Shown here: positions 36,179 to 45,181 of the stretch, one piece after another
How the letters are laid out: each line of letters begins with the position of its first letter
How positions within the stretch are numbered: position 1 is the stretch's first letter
Source of the DNA: an uncultured Muribaculaceae bacterium
Lineage (GTDB): Bacteria > Bacteroidota > Bacteroidia > Bacteroidales > Muribaculaceae
DNA: 61,546 nucleotides
Direction of reading: 5' to 3'
Assembly (NCBI GenBank): GCA_947627615.1
Contig: CANQWS010000018.1
Coordinates: 1 to 61,546, forward strand
Notes under the pieces: model-generated
What the model was told of the DNA's origin: nothing
Seen by the model: the letters and a program-made list of their open reading frames with translations, nothing else
Database searches by the model: none
Made by a program: the position numbers and the translations under genes

Positions 36179-36966
36179 TGAGAGCCGCCTCCGCCGTCAT
36201 ATTACTGCTTGCAGCCGTCGTGGCGTTCCCCGCCTCGGCACGGCGTCACCGCAAGAAGAAACAGGCGGTCAGGAAAGAGGCGCTCGCTCCGGTGAAGAAG
36301 CCTGTAGCCGTGCCTGACGAAGAGCCGTGGCCCGAGGAAATACCGGATTACGCGGAGCCTTCATTCTCCGAGCCTCCGGTGGCGCAGCCTTCATTCACCG
36401 AGCCGGTTGCCGCTCTTTCGGTGGAGGAACAGGTGGAGCTGCTGATGAAACAGAGCATAATGGGCGAATCGGTCATAGATGCCGGTGCGCTGAGGGACTT
36501 TGTGGCCCGCCACAATCCCGAATTCGACATAGCCATAGCCGAAGCCTACATAACCGTCGGGCGCCGGTATGGGATTAGGGGCGACATAGCGCTGTGCCAG
36601 AGCATTCTTGAAACGGGCTGGTTCCGTTTCGCCGACGGCACCTGTGTGACCCCCGACCAGCATAACTACTGCGGCCTCGGAGTGGTGAAACTTGGCTCCA
36701 AAGGCCATTCGTTCGACACCATAGAGCAGGGCGTCACAGCGCAGATGCAGCATCTCTACGCCTACGCATGCAGCGACCCGCTGCCCGAAGGCGAAAAATT
36801 GCTTGACCCGAGGTTCAAGCTCGTAAGCCGCGGAGTCGCTCCCACCTGGGCGGAACTCTCCGGCCGATGGGCCGCCAATGACCGGTATGCGCGCTCGTTC
36901 CTGCGTCTTTATATAGAGCTGACTAAATTCTGTGCCGGAAAAAATAAGGCCGGCAATAATTCATAA
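36175..36966 (+). CDS. Glucosaminidase-domain cell-wall hydrolase
   Basis: It cuts peptidoglycan glycan strands in the periplasm. The 263-aa protein has a signal peptide (about 1-22), a basic then Pro/Glu-rich linker (about 23-80), and a glucosaminidase/FlgJ-like domain (about 95-255). The catalytic Glu lies in QSILETGWFRF, followed by HNYCGLGVV and GVTAQMQHLYAYA. The start overlaps the pyrC stop. Two ATGs in tandem (36175 and 36178) are equally possible. Confidence 0.9.
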   Translation: MMRAASAVILLLAAVVAFPASARRHRKKKQAVRKEALAPVKKPVAVPDEEPWPEEIPDYAEPSFSEPPVAQPSFTEPVAALSVEEQVELLMKQSIMGESVIDAGALRDFVARHNPEFDIAIAEAYITVGRRYGIRGDIALCQSILETGWFRFADGTCVTPDQHNYCGLGVVKLGSKGHSFDTIEQGVTAQMQHLYAYACSDPLPEGEKLLDPRFKLVSRGVAPTWAELSGRWAANDRYARSFLRLYIELTKFCAGKNKAGNNS

Positions 36967-36978
36967 CCAATAGGATAA

Positions 36979-37449
36979 ATGCGTACAGACCAACAGCTTT
37001 CAGGCGTGACACTGCTTGGAGATACCGGCGTGAAATACCCTGACAGATATGCTCCGGAAATTCTGGAGACTTTCATAAACAAACATCCTGACAATGAATA
37101 TCTTGTCACGTTCATGTGCCCGGAATTCACTTCCCTGTGTCCCAAGACCGGGCAGCCGGATTTCGCAAAAATCATAATCAACTACATTCCGCGCGAGCGC
37201 ATGGTGGAGAGCAAGAGCCTCAAGCTCTATCTCTTCAGCTTCCGCAACCACGGCGATTTCCACGAAGACTGCGTCAACATCATCATGAAGGACCTTGTCC
37301 GGCTCATGGAGCCGCGTTACCTGGAGGTGATAGGTCTGTTCACTCCGCGCGGCGGCATATCCATCTATCCGTTCGCCAACTATGGCGATGCCGACCATCA
37401 GCAGATGGTGCGTGAACGCATGCTCGCGGCTTTCCGTAACGAATTTTAG
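36979..37449 (+). CDS. queF: NADPH-dependent preQ0 reductase
   Basis: It reduces 7-cyano-7-deazaguanine (preQ0) to preQ1 in queuosine synthesis. The 156-aa protein is the short type I form. C54 in [14 protein letters not shown] is the thioimide nucleophile and D61 the acid; the [11 protein letters not shown] and HGDFHEDC segments are present. It is followed 11 bp later by queC, which makes its substrate, so consecutive pathway steps are co-expressed. Confidence 0.96.
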   Translation: MRTDQQLSGVTLLGDTGVKYPDRYAPEILETFINKHPDNEYLVTFMCPEFTSLCPKTGQPDFAKIIINYIPRERMVESKSLKLYLFSFRNHGDFHEDCVNIIMKDLVRLMEPRYLEVIGLFTPRGGISIYPFANYGDADHQQMVRERMLAAFRNEF

Positions 37450-37460
37450 CTTTCAATGTA

Positions 37461-38105
37461 ATGGAAAAGGATTCCCTAATTGTTCTCTCGGGCGGCATGG
37501 ACTCCACCACCATGCTCTATGAATATGCTTCCCGCATAGCCCTTGCTGTCAATTTCAGCTATGGTGCCAACCATAATCTCCGCGAGGCCGAATGCGCCCG
37601 TTACAACTGCCGCCGTCTCGGCATAGAGCTGGTGGAGATTGACCTCGGCTTCATTGGCCGTTACTTTGAAAGTTCTCTTCTGAGCGGCGCCGACGCCATT
37701 CCGGAAGGGAACTATGATGACGGCAACATGCGCTCCACCGTTGTGCCGTTCCGTAACGGCATCATGCTTTCCGTTGCCGCCGGCCTCGCCGAGAGCCGCG
37801 GCCTCTCGACGGTCATGATTGCCAACCACAGCGGCGACCATTCCATCTATCCCGACTGCCGTCCCGCCTTCATCAACGCCATGGGACAGGCCATCGATGC
37901 CGGGACATACGAACATATAACCCTTTCCGCGCCCTATACAAGCCTGACCAAGAACCAGATTGCAGTGCGCGGCCGTGACCTCGGAGTGGATTATTCCCAC
38001 ACCTATTCCTGCTATAAAGGCGGCGAGAAACATTGCGGACGTTGCGGCACATGCGTGGAGCGCCGCGAAGCTTTGCTTGCGGCGGGCCTTGAGCCTGACT
38101 GCTGA
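37461..38105 (+). CDS. queC: 7-cyano-7-deazaguanine synthase
   Basis: It converts 7-carboxy-7-deazaguanine to preQ0 using ATP and ammonia. The 214-aa protein has the PP-loop SGGMDS (10-15) and a C-terminal zinc site, with Cys residues in SCYKGGEKHCGRCGTC (about 189-204). It is last in the operon and converges with the polyprenyl synthase gene across 5 bp. Confidence 0.96.
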   Translation: MEKDSLIVLSGGMDSTTMLYEYASRIALAVNFSYGANHNLREAECARYNCRRLGIELVEIDLGFIGRYFESSLLSGADAIPEGNYDDGNMRSTVVPFRNGIMLSVAAGLAESRGLSTVMIANHSGDHSIYPDCRPAFINAMGQAIDAGTYEHITLSAPYTSLTKNQIAVRGRDLGVDYSHTYSCYKGGEKHCGRCGTCVERREALLAAGLEPDC

Positions 38106-38110
38106 TAGAA

Positions 38111-39088
38111 TCAGTGGCTGCGGGTTATGATGTAGGTGAAAATGGCTCTGAAAGCGCTGACTGTCTCCGAATCGGAGAAACGGTCCAGAATGGCGTAGGC
38201 CTCGTCGCGCAGGCGGTCCATGGTGGCGTAGGCGTATTCTATACCGCCGGCCGCTCTGGCAAATGCTATCAGAGTGTTGATTTCGTCCTCTTCAAGAATT
38301 TCCTTGCGTGACAGTTCGAGCATTTCGTCATGCTCGGGCAGATCAGTGCGGTTCAGGGCGTAAAGCAGGGGAAGGGTTATTTTCCCCTCGCGCAGGTCGT
38401 TGCCGGTGGGTTTGCCCACCTCGCTCTCGTCCTCGAAATAGTCAAAAATGTCATCGCGTATCTGGAAGCAGAGGCCGAGAAGCTCGGCGAAGCGTTCCAT
38501 GTCCCTGAGTCTGTCGCCATCGGCGCCGACGGCGTAGGCGCCCATCTTTATGCAGCTCACGAAAAGCGATGCGGTCTTGTAGGAAATGATGTTGAAGTAG
38601 GCCTTCTCGTCAAGGCAGTGATAGCGGGCGTTGTAGATCTGGTCCACTTCTCCCAGTGACAGCACCTTGCCGAGATGGGCAAGAGCTTCGACAATGCGGA
38701 GGTCACCGGTGGATATGGCCTGCTGCAGGGCGCTTGAAACGAAGAAGTCACCCACAAGAACGGCTATCTGGTTGTCCCATATTGAATTTACTGTCGGGTG
38801 GGAGCGGCGCATCTTTGATTCGTCAACCACATCGTCATGGATGAGGGTGGCGTTGTGAAGCATCTCCACTGCGGCTGCCGCGGCTATTACGCGGTCGTTG
38901 ACCTCTCCGAACAGTCTGGCGGTGAGAATCACGAGAATAGGGCGTATCTGTTTGCCTTTGGTTGACAGATATCCGTCGACCACTCGGTTCATCAATCCGT
39001 TGGACGAGGCTAACGCATCCTTGATTCGGGCGTTAAGAAGTTCTATCTCAGGGGCTATGGTTTCGCGGATGGAATTTATGGGACTCAT
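38111..39088 (-). CDS. Trans-polyprenyl diphosphate synthase
   Basis: It condenses isopentenyl diphosphate onto allylic diphosphates to make a long prenyl chain, probably for menaquinone. The 325-aa protein has GKQIRP (45-50), the first Asp motif HDDVVDE (84-90) and the second motif RDDIFDYFED. The start is taken at ATG 39088; an upstream ATG at 39145 would precede the promoter. Chain length cannot be told from sequence alone. Confidence 0.93.
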   Translation of the reverse strand: MSPINSIRETIAPEIELLNARIKDALASSNGLMNRVVDGYLSTKGKQIRPILVILTARLFGEVNDRVIAAAAAVEMLHNATLIHDDVVDESKMRRSHPTVNSIWDNQIAVLVGDFFVSSALQQAISTGDLRIVEALAHLGKVLSLGEVDQIYNARYHCLDEKAYFNIISYKTASLFVSCIKMGAYAVGADGDRLRDMERFAELLGLCFQIRDDIFDYFEDESEVGKPTGNDLREGKITLPLLYALNRTDLPEHDEMLELSRKEILEEDEINTLIAFARAAGGIEYAYATMDRLRDEAYAILDRFSDSETVSAFRAIFTYIITRSH

Positions 39089-39108
39089 TTTGTCGCTGAT
39101 ATCAGGTG

Positions 39109-39116
39109 CAAATTTA
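39109..39116 (-). promoter_or_regulatory. -7 element for the polyprenyl synthase gene
   Basis: TAAATTTG on the minus strand lies 20 bp before the chosen ATG, giving a leader of about a dozen bases. It decides the start, because the longer frame begins upstream of it. Confidence 0.6.
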
Positions 39117-39212
39117 CAAAAAAAGTGCTGTAACGTTGCCAACAATCATAATTATTTACTAATTTTATCCTTTAAAATGCTCGTTGAACATAACCAACAC
39201 CACTTTGACCCC

Positions 39213-41987
39213 ATGGACAGACGTCTATTTCTTCTTGATGCCTACGCGCTGATCTATCGCGCCTACTATGCCCTGATCCGGTCGCCGCGCGTCACTTCGG
39301 CCGGGTTCAACACATCGGCCATATTCGGATTCTGCAACACTCTCGACGAGATTCTGCGCAAGGAGAATCCAACGCACATTGCGGTTTGTTTCGACCCCCG
39401 CGGAGGCCACACATTCCGTCATGAGGAATATCCGGAGTACAAGGCCCAGCGCGACAAGCAGCCGGAGGATATTACGGCATCGGTGCCCCTGATAAAGGAA
39501 ATCCTAGAGGCCTACAGGATTCCGGCCATTGAAGTGGAGGGGTATGAGGCCGACGACGTGATAGGAACACTGGCGCGTCAGGCCGAGAAGGAGGGCTTCA
39601 CAACCTATATGATGACGCCTGACAAGGACTACGGGCAACTGGTGACCGACCGGGTGTTCATGTACCGCCCTTCGCTGCGTGGCGAGGGCTTCGAGGTCCG
39701 CGGGCCGGAGCAGGTGTGCGAGCGTTACGGCATTTCCTCGCCGGCGCAGGTCATAGATCTGCTCGCGCTTGAGGGCGATGTGAGCGACAATGTCCCCGGC
39801 TGTCCGGGCGTGGGGGAGAAGACTGCCGCAAAACTCATTGCCGAATGGGGTTCGGTTGAAAATCTCCTTGAACACACGTCGGACCTGAAGGGTGCCCTGA
39901 AGAAAAAGATTACCGAAAATGCCGACCAGATAAAGATTTCAAAGTGGCTCGTCACCATCAATACCGATGTCCCGCTTCCGTCAGGCCTCACCGTCGATTC
40001 GCTCGTGCGGAAGGAGCTTGATTTTGACCGCCTGCTGGAAATCTACCGCAAGCTCGAATTCCGTACGTTCATCAACCGTCTGATAGGCAATCTCCCGGGA
40101 AATTCCGAGGCGAAGGAGAAGGCCGCGGGCAATACGACCCCGGCTCCGGCCGCAGGCTCCATGGGCTCTCTGTTCGATATTCCCGAGCCTACAGCCGCCA
40201 TGCCTGTTCTGGCGGCCGATTCCATATCAACGGTGACGCATCTCTATAATGTGGTGACCGATGTGGCCGAAGCCGCTGAACTTGTCCGGGCCGCTGCAAC
40301 CCGTCCAATGGTCGGAATAGCCGTCCAGGCCTACGGCGACGAGGCCATGACCGCCAGAATCGACGGCGTGGCTGTGGCCCTCGGCGACGGACGCGCCTCC
40401 TACTTACCTCTCGATAATGAAGCCCGCGCTACCATGATCGAGGTAATCAGCCCGCTGCTTGGCTCCGGCGCGCCTGTTCTGGCAAGCAGTGACATAAAGC
40501 GCGACTATCTTCTGCTCAAACGAATGAAATCGTCAATTGACGGCGATTATTTCGATACTGGCGTGGCCCATTATCTGCTCCAGCCCGAAATGAAGCATGA
40601 CATTTCCAAGCTCGCGTTAGGCTATCTGAACTACGAGATGCTCCCGCCCGAAGGCAAGGCCGGTCTTTCGCCGACAGAGAAATCGGAACGGGCCTGCGAA
40701 CGTGCCGACGTGGCTCTGCGGCTTGCCCCGGTGCTTCTCGACGATGTTGAGAAACAGCAGCTCAAACCGCTGCTTGACAATATAGAGCTTCCGCTCATCC
40801 GCGTGCTTGCCGAAATGGAGTGGACCGGGGTAAGGGTCGACGTGCATGAGCTCATGAAGCTTTCGGAGGCCTATACCGCGCGTCTGAACGCCATGGAGGA
40901 AAGAGCTTACGAAATAGCCGGCACGAAGTTCAACATAGGCTCGCCCATGCAGGTAGGCGAAGTCCTTTTCGACCGCCTGAAAATCGACCCTCAGGCAAAG
41001 AGGACCAAACGCGGGGCCTATTCCACAACCGAAGAGATTCTCGAGAAACACCGCCATGACCACGAGATTGTTGACCTGATTCTGAAGATAAGGGCATTGC
41101 GGAAACTTCTCGCCACCTACATCAACGCGCTGCCCGCGCTGGTGAATCCGAGGACCGGAAAAATCCACACTTCCTACAACCAGACCGTCACGGCCACCGG
41201 ACGCATCTCGTCGACCAATCCCAACCTGCAGAACATTCCCGTGCGCACCGACGACGGCCGCGAGATTCGCAGGGCGTTCATTGCCGACGAAGGCGACATA
41301 TTCCTCTCGGCTGACTATTCCCAGATTGAACTGAGGCTGATGGCCGACCTGTCAGGCGACGCCGATATGGTCGAGGCGTTCCGTGAAGGCGCCGACATAC
41401 ACCGCGCCACGGCTGCCAAAATCTACCACACCGCGCTTGACGAGGTGACCGACGCGCAGCGCCGGAACGCCAAGACGGCCAATTTCGGCATCATCTACGG
41501 CATCTCGGCATTCGGACTGTCGGAACGGCTCGGTATACCCAGAAGCGAGGCCAAGAGCCTTATATCGGGGTATTTCCGTACGTATCCCGGCGTGAAGGAC
41601 TACATGGACCGCATCATCGAGACCGCGAGGGAACAGAAATATGTGACCACGGTCAAGGGACGCAAGCGCATGCTTCCTGACATTGACAGCCGTTCGGCCG
41701 TGGTGCGCGGTTATGCCGAACGCAACGCCATAAATGCGCCGCTGCAGGGTTCGGCCGCCGACATCATCAAGATTGCCATGGTCGACATCTACCGTGAGTT
41801 TACACGCCTGGGACTCCGCTCCCGGATGATCATGCAGGTCCATGACGAATTGATATTCAATGTGGTGCCCGATGAACTTGAAACCGTGAAGAGTGTTGTT
41901 GCAGATAGAATGGTGAATGCCTATCATGGACGTGTGCCTCTCGAAGTGTCGATGGGCACCGGTCACAACTGGCTTGAAGCCCACTAA
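39213..41987 (+). CDS. polA: DNA polymerase I
   Basis: It fills gaps and removes RNA primers. From ATG 39213 the protein has 924 aa; ATG 39177 is a possible longer start. The 5' nuclease domain (about 1-290) is intact (EGYEADDVIGTLA, MTPDKDYGQLV, VPGCPGVGEKTAAKLI). The polymerase domain (about 540-924) has motif A LSADYSQIELRLMA, motif B RRNAKTANFGIIYG and motif C MQVHDELIF. The middle 3'-5' exonuclease-like domain (about 330-530) lacks the DxE of Exo I (it reads VGIAVQA), so proofreading is probably absent. It is divergent from the polyprenyl synthase gene. Confidence 0.95.
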   Translation: MDRRLFLLDAYALIYRAYYALIRSPRVTSAGFNTSAIFGFCNTLDEILRKENPTHIAVCFDPRGGHTFRHEEYPEYKAQRDKQPEDITASVPLIKEILEAYRIPAIEVEGYEADDVIGTLARQAEKEGFTTYMMTPDKDYGQLVTDRVFMYRPSLRGEGFEVRGPEQVCERYGISSPAQVIDLLALEGDVSDNVPGCPGVGEKTAAKLIAEWGSVENLLEHTSDLKGALKKKITENADQIKISKWLVTINTDVPLPSGLTVDSLVRKELDFDRLLEIYRKLEFRTFINRLIGNLPGNSEAKEKAAGNTTPAPAAGSMGSLFDIPEPTAAMPVLAADSISTVTHLYNVVTDVAEAAELVRAAATRPMVGIAVQAYGDEAMTARIDGVAVALGDGRASYLPLDNEARATMIEVISPLLGSGAPVLASSDIKRDYLLLKRMKSSIDGDYFDTGVAHYLLQPEMKHDISKLALGYLNYEMLPPEGKAGLSPTEKSERACERADVALRLAPVLLDDVEKQQLKPLLDNIELPLIRVLAEMEWTGVRVDVHELMKLSEAYTARLNAMEERAYEIAGTKFNIGSPMQVGEVLFDRLKIDPQAKRTKRGAYSTTEEILEKHRHDHEIVDLILKIRALRKLLATYINALPALVNPRTGKIHTSYNQTVTATGRISSTNPNLQNIPVRTDDGREIRRAFIADEGDIFLSADYSQIELRLMADLSGDADMVEAFREGADIHRATAAKIYHTALDEVTDAQRRNAKTANFGIIYGISAFGLSERLGIPRSEAKSLISGYFRTYPGVKDYMDRIIETAREQKYVTTVKGRKRMLPDIDSRSAVVRGYAERNAINAPLQGSAADIIKIAMVDIYREFTRLGLRSRMIMQVHDELIFNVVPDELETVKSVVADRMVNAYHGRVPLEVSMGTGHNWLEAH

Positions 41988-41997
41988 ACATACTGAA

Positions 41998-43260
41998 ATG
42001 AAGAAACTGATAATATTTTGTATGATTGCCGTCATGACGGGTCTCTCGTCGGTTATGGCGGCTCCCGTCGATATTGACGGCGTGCCGAACGTGCATGTGG
42101 CTGACAGCACGCAGTTTGTCAGCAACCCCGACGGAATTCTGTCGGCCGCGTGCGTCGATTCGCTGAACGCCATGATCGGAGCGTCATGGCGGGAGACAAC
42201 CGCCCAGACCGTGGTTGTGGCTCTCAGTCAGATTCCTGACAGCTACGAGATGATAGACTATGCCGTGGCGCTCGGCATGAAATGGGGCGTGGGACACAAG
42301 GATATGGACAATGGAGTGGTCATTCTTCTTGTCACCGACCGCCGGCAGATGACCATAGCCACCGGCTACGGCGTGGAAGGCATATTGCCTGACGCGCTCT
42401 GCAACCGTATAATCCGTGACAAGGCCATTCCCTATTTCCGCAACGGAGACTACGACGGCGGAATCAACGCCGCCACGCGGGCCGTCTGCTCTGTGCTCGA
42501 AAATCCGGCCAATGCCGCCGAAATCCGGTCAAAGGAGGCCGGCCAAGGGGGCGAAGAGAGTTTTGACCTCTTCGGTTTCGTGGTGAAGATGGGTTTCATA
42601 GAACTTATAGGAATCCTGATATGGATTCTGGTGTCCTTTTTCTCGAATCGCGGGAAGCCTGACGTGGTGCGTTATGACCGGCTGTCGGAAATCCGTCCCG
42701 TGGCGCTGTTCCTGTCTTTCCTCGGCATGGGCATCCCGGTACTCGGTTATCTGCTTTGTGTGCTGATGATGCGCAACATACGCAACCATCCGCGCAAATG
42801 CCCCAACTGCACTCATGCCATGACGAAGCTCGATGAGGAGACCGACAACAAATATCTCACCCCTGCCCAGGACCGCGAGGAACAGCTTGACTCCGTTGAC
42901 TATGACGTGTGGCTCTGTCCCAACTGCGGCGAGAAGGACGTGATTCCTTACGTCAACAAGAAATCATCGCTGACCGTCTGTCCGGAGTGTGGCGCCCGCG
43001 CCTGTCAGCTGGTGGCCACGAGGACAGTGGTCCAGCCCACCACCTCCAAGAAAGGCCTCGGCGAAAAGGTGTACCTGTGCCATAACTGCAACAGAAATAT
43101 CCGCCGGCCTTACGAGATAGCCAAGCTTGCCGCTCCGGTGGTGATAATAGGTCCCGGCGGATTCGGTGGCCGCGGCGGTGGCGGTTTTGGCGGTGGATTC
43201 GGAGGCGGTTCCTTCGGCGGTGGCTCGTTCGGTGGCGGAGGCGCAACCGGCGGATGGTGA
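41998..43260 (+). CDS. TPM-domain membrane protein with zinc ribbons and Gly-rich tail
   Basis: The exact role is unknown; TPM (TLP18.3/Psb32) domains are linked to membrane-protein upkeep and phosphatase-like folds. From ATG 41998 (420 aa) there is a signal peptide (about 1-21) and a TPM domain (about 30-165; SNPDGILSA, GMKWGVGHKDMDNGVVILL, ATGYGVEG). Two membrane segments lie near 200 and 240. Cys-pair ribbons follow (CPNCTH, CPNCGEKD, CPECGARAC, CHNCNR), and the final 30 residues are Gly/Phe repeats. The upstream part of the open frame overlaps polA and is not used. Confidence 0.88.
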   Translation: MKKLIIFCMIAVMTGLSSVMAAPVDIDGVPNVHVADSTQFVSNPDGILSAACVDSLNAMIGASWRETTAQTVVVALSQIPDSYEMIDYAVALGMKWGVGHKDMDNGVVILLVTDRRQMTIATGYGVEGILPDALCNRIIRDKAIPYFRNGDYDGGINAATRAVCSVLENPANAAEIRSKEAGQGGEESFDLFGFVVKMGFIELIGILIWILVSFFSNRGKPDVVRYDRLSEIRPVALFLSFLGMGIPVLGYLLCVLMMRNIRNHPRKCPNCTHAMTKLDEETDNKYLTPAQDREEQLDSVDYDVWLCPNCGEKDVIPYVNKKSSLTVCPECGARACQLVATRTVVQPTTSKKGLGEKVYLCHNCNRNIRRPYEIAKLAAPVVIIGPGGFGGRGGGGFGGGFGGGSFGGGSFGGGGATGGW

Positions 43261-43287
43261 TGAAAATCTCGGATAAATATTGTTACT

Positions 43288-43605
43288 ATGACTGAATTTC
43301 TACAGAGCCACGGACTGCTTGGTCTTACCATAGGCCTGTTTACTTTTCTGATAATCGGATTGTTCCATCCCATAGTGGTCAAATGCCACTATTATTTCGG
43401 CACCGGTTGCCGGTGGTGGTTTCTGGTGGCCGGATTAGCCGCCTGCGCCGGTTCGGTGCTGGTCCGCGATGTCATCTGGTCGACACTGCTCGGAGTGCTC
43501 GCCTTCACTTGCTTCTGGACCATAAGGGAGATTTCCGAACAGCAGGAGAGGGTTGAGCGCGGATGGTTCCCGGCCAATCCCAAAAGGCCGGTCGGCAAAA
43601 AATAA
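43288..43605 (+). CDS. DUF4491 small membrane protein
   Basis: The function is unknown. The 105-aa protein has three membrane segments (about 10-30, 44-61, 63-80) and the family features LTIGLFTFLIIGLFHPIVVK and the closing ERGWFPANPKR. It follows the TPM gene by 27 bp and is likely co-transcribed with it. It converges with the kinase gene. Confidence 0.85.
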   Translation: MTEFLQSHGLLGLTIGLFTFLIIGLFHPIVVKCHYYFGTGCRWWFLVAGLAACAGSVLVRDVIWSTLLGVLAFTCFWTIREISEQQERVERGWFPANPKRPVGKK

Positions 43606-43609
43606 GCTG

Positions 43610-45154
43610 CTACTCGTAAAGAACCACATTGAGGGTCGTTGAGCCGGAGGTGGCTGTTCCTGACCATGTGCCTTCGCCTTCGTAGGAGAGATGTATCGTA
43701 AGGCCGGTGCCTGACCCTTCGGAGCGGAAGGTGAATGAATCGTTCGAGCCTGAGCCTTTCATGTTCAGGACCACGTTCTGACTCACGTTCGTGTAGACGC
43801 AGTTGCCCCAGTTGCCGCTGTTGTCGGTGCGGGCTGTCAGTTTCACGGGCCATCGTGTGAGGCCATCGGTGAAGTATCCGGAGAAATTATACGTGTGCAT
43901 CAGCGGCGGCGGAGTGCCTGACCTTACTTCCTCTTCCTCAATGGCGGCAGGGCCTTCCTCAATGGCGGCGGCCAGTTCCTCGGTCTCGGCGGCTTCCTGC
44001 GCAGTGTTGGATTCGTTTGTGTTGTCGGGAACCGCGGCTTCGACCGGGCTTTCGTCACTGTCTGTAATGGTCACCGGTTCCCCGTAGTAGTCCGGTTCGC
44101 TGTGTGATGACCTGTAGATATGAATGGCCGATATGGCGGCTATTCCGATTATTCCCGCTATTATTATCCTCTTCAGAAGTTTGTTGGTATCGCGTTTCGG
44201 CTTCTCAGGCTCTGCGGTGGCGGTGGGGAGCGAGGCGAGAAATTCCGGGACCGAGCCTGTGCGCTCGGCCGGCATCACCGCAAGGGCCTTGTGAAGAGCC
44301 TTGCGCGTGGCGGGGCTTATGCTTTTGGGCAGCACGGAATCAATGTATGCTCTGCTCATCTCAATGGCCCGCGGCGGCTTCCGGCCTGTCAGGCAGAACA
44401 GAAGTGTGGCGCCGAGCGAGTAGACATCGGCTTCAGGCGAGAATTTCGTTATGCCGGCATACTGTTCCATGGGCGCATATCCCTCGGAGAATCCGGTCGA
44501 CGAGAGTGTGCATGTCAGCGAGCCGTTGTTGTCAAAGTGTTTCGATTGGCCGAAATCAATCAGCACCGGGCGTTCGCGACCTTTGCCGTCACCCTCTTGC
44601 CCGGCATCATCGTTTATGACTATGTTGGCCGGTTTCACGTCGAGATGCATGATTTTACGGCTGTGGAGAAATTCCACGGCTTTTGCTATGGGGCGGATGA
44701 ATTCGAGCGCCTGCCTCTCGTCCATCGGACCGTTTTTGGTGACAAGATCACGCAGCGAGGGGCCTCGGAGGTACTCCATCACGTAGTAGGCCGTACCGTT
44801 GGCACGGAAAACCTCGTTGACGTTGACAATGTTGTCGTTGAGGCCTGAAATTTCGTGCAGTCTCGTGGCTTCGGCCATGAAATCCTTCAGGGCCAGTGCC
44901 ATGCGCTGTGCCGCCGGCCCCGAGGTGCGTATGGTGGTGTCGTCATCGGCCGAGCGTTCGCAGTCGGAAGATAGAAACAGCTCCTTTATGGCCACATCGA
45001 TGGAGGCTTTGACATTGCCCACCTTCACCGGCATGGAGGCGAGATATGTTATGCCGAAACCGCCCGAGCCTATCACGGAGCGGATTGTATAGGCTGCGGA
45101 GCCTGAATCTATGACTGTGCCGGCAGGAAGGGCCGGGGAGGATTGCGTTGACAT
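43610..45154 (-). CDS. Membrane-anchored serine/threonine protein kinase
   Basis: The 514-aa Hanks-type kinase (about 20-310) has the Gly loop GSGGFGITY (29-37), VAIKE lysine K56, the catalytic loop HLDVKPAN (169-176, HLD in place of the usual HRD) and DFG (199-201). A membrane helix (about 335-352) and an acidic Ala/Glu-rich linker follow. The C-terminal beta-rich domain (about 425-514) would face the periplasm and may sense a ligand. Bacterial kinases with HLD are common in Bacteroidota. It lies 27 bp after bioB on the same strand, but no functional link is evident. Confidence 0.92.
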   Translation of the reverse strand: MSTQSSPALPAGTVIDSGSAAYTIRSVIGSGGFGITYLASMPVKVGNVKASIDVAIKELFLSSDCERSADDDTTIRTSGPAAQRMALALKDFMAEATRLHEISGLNDNIVNVNEVFRANGTAYYVMEYLRGPSLRDLVTKNGPMDERQALEFIRPIAKAVEFLHSRKIMHLDVKPANIVINDDAGQEGDGKGRERPVLIDFGQSKHFDNNGSLTCTLSSTGFSEGYAPMEQYAGITKFSPEADVYSLGATLLFCLTGRKPPRAIEMSRAYIDSVLPKSISPATRKALHKALAVMPAERTGSVPEFLASLPTATAEPEKPKRDTNKLLKRIIIAGIIGIAAISAIHIYRSSHSEPDYYGEPVTITDSDESPVEAAVPDNTNESNTAQEAAETEELAAAIEEGPAAIEEEEVRSGTPPPLMHTYNFSGYFTDGLTRWPVKLTARTDNSGNWGNCVYTNVSQNVVLNMKGSGSNDSFTFRSEGSGTGLTIHLSYEGEGTWSGTATSGSTTLNVVLYE

Positions 45155-45181
45155 GGCTGTGTGACGGTGCGTTATTAGGGG

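Noticed and set aside
36900-36980. preQ1 riboswitch upstream of queF
   Set aside because: The gap between the glucosaminidase gene and queF is only 12 bp, and no aptamer-like pseudoknot could be drawn.
38898-39212. N-terminal extension of polA
   Set aside because: The added residues overlap the polyprenyl synthase gene in antisense and are unlike any PolA; the 5' nuclease domain begins at ATG 39213.
41352-42173. Minus-strand open frame of 273 codons
   Set aside because: It covers the polA C-terminus and TPM start in antisense, with no domain features.
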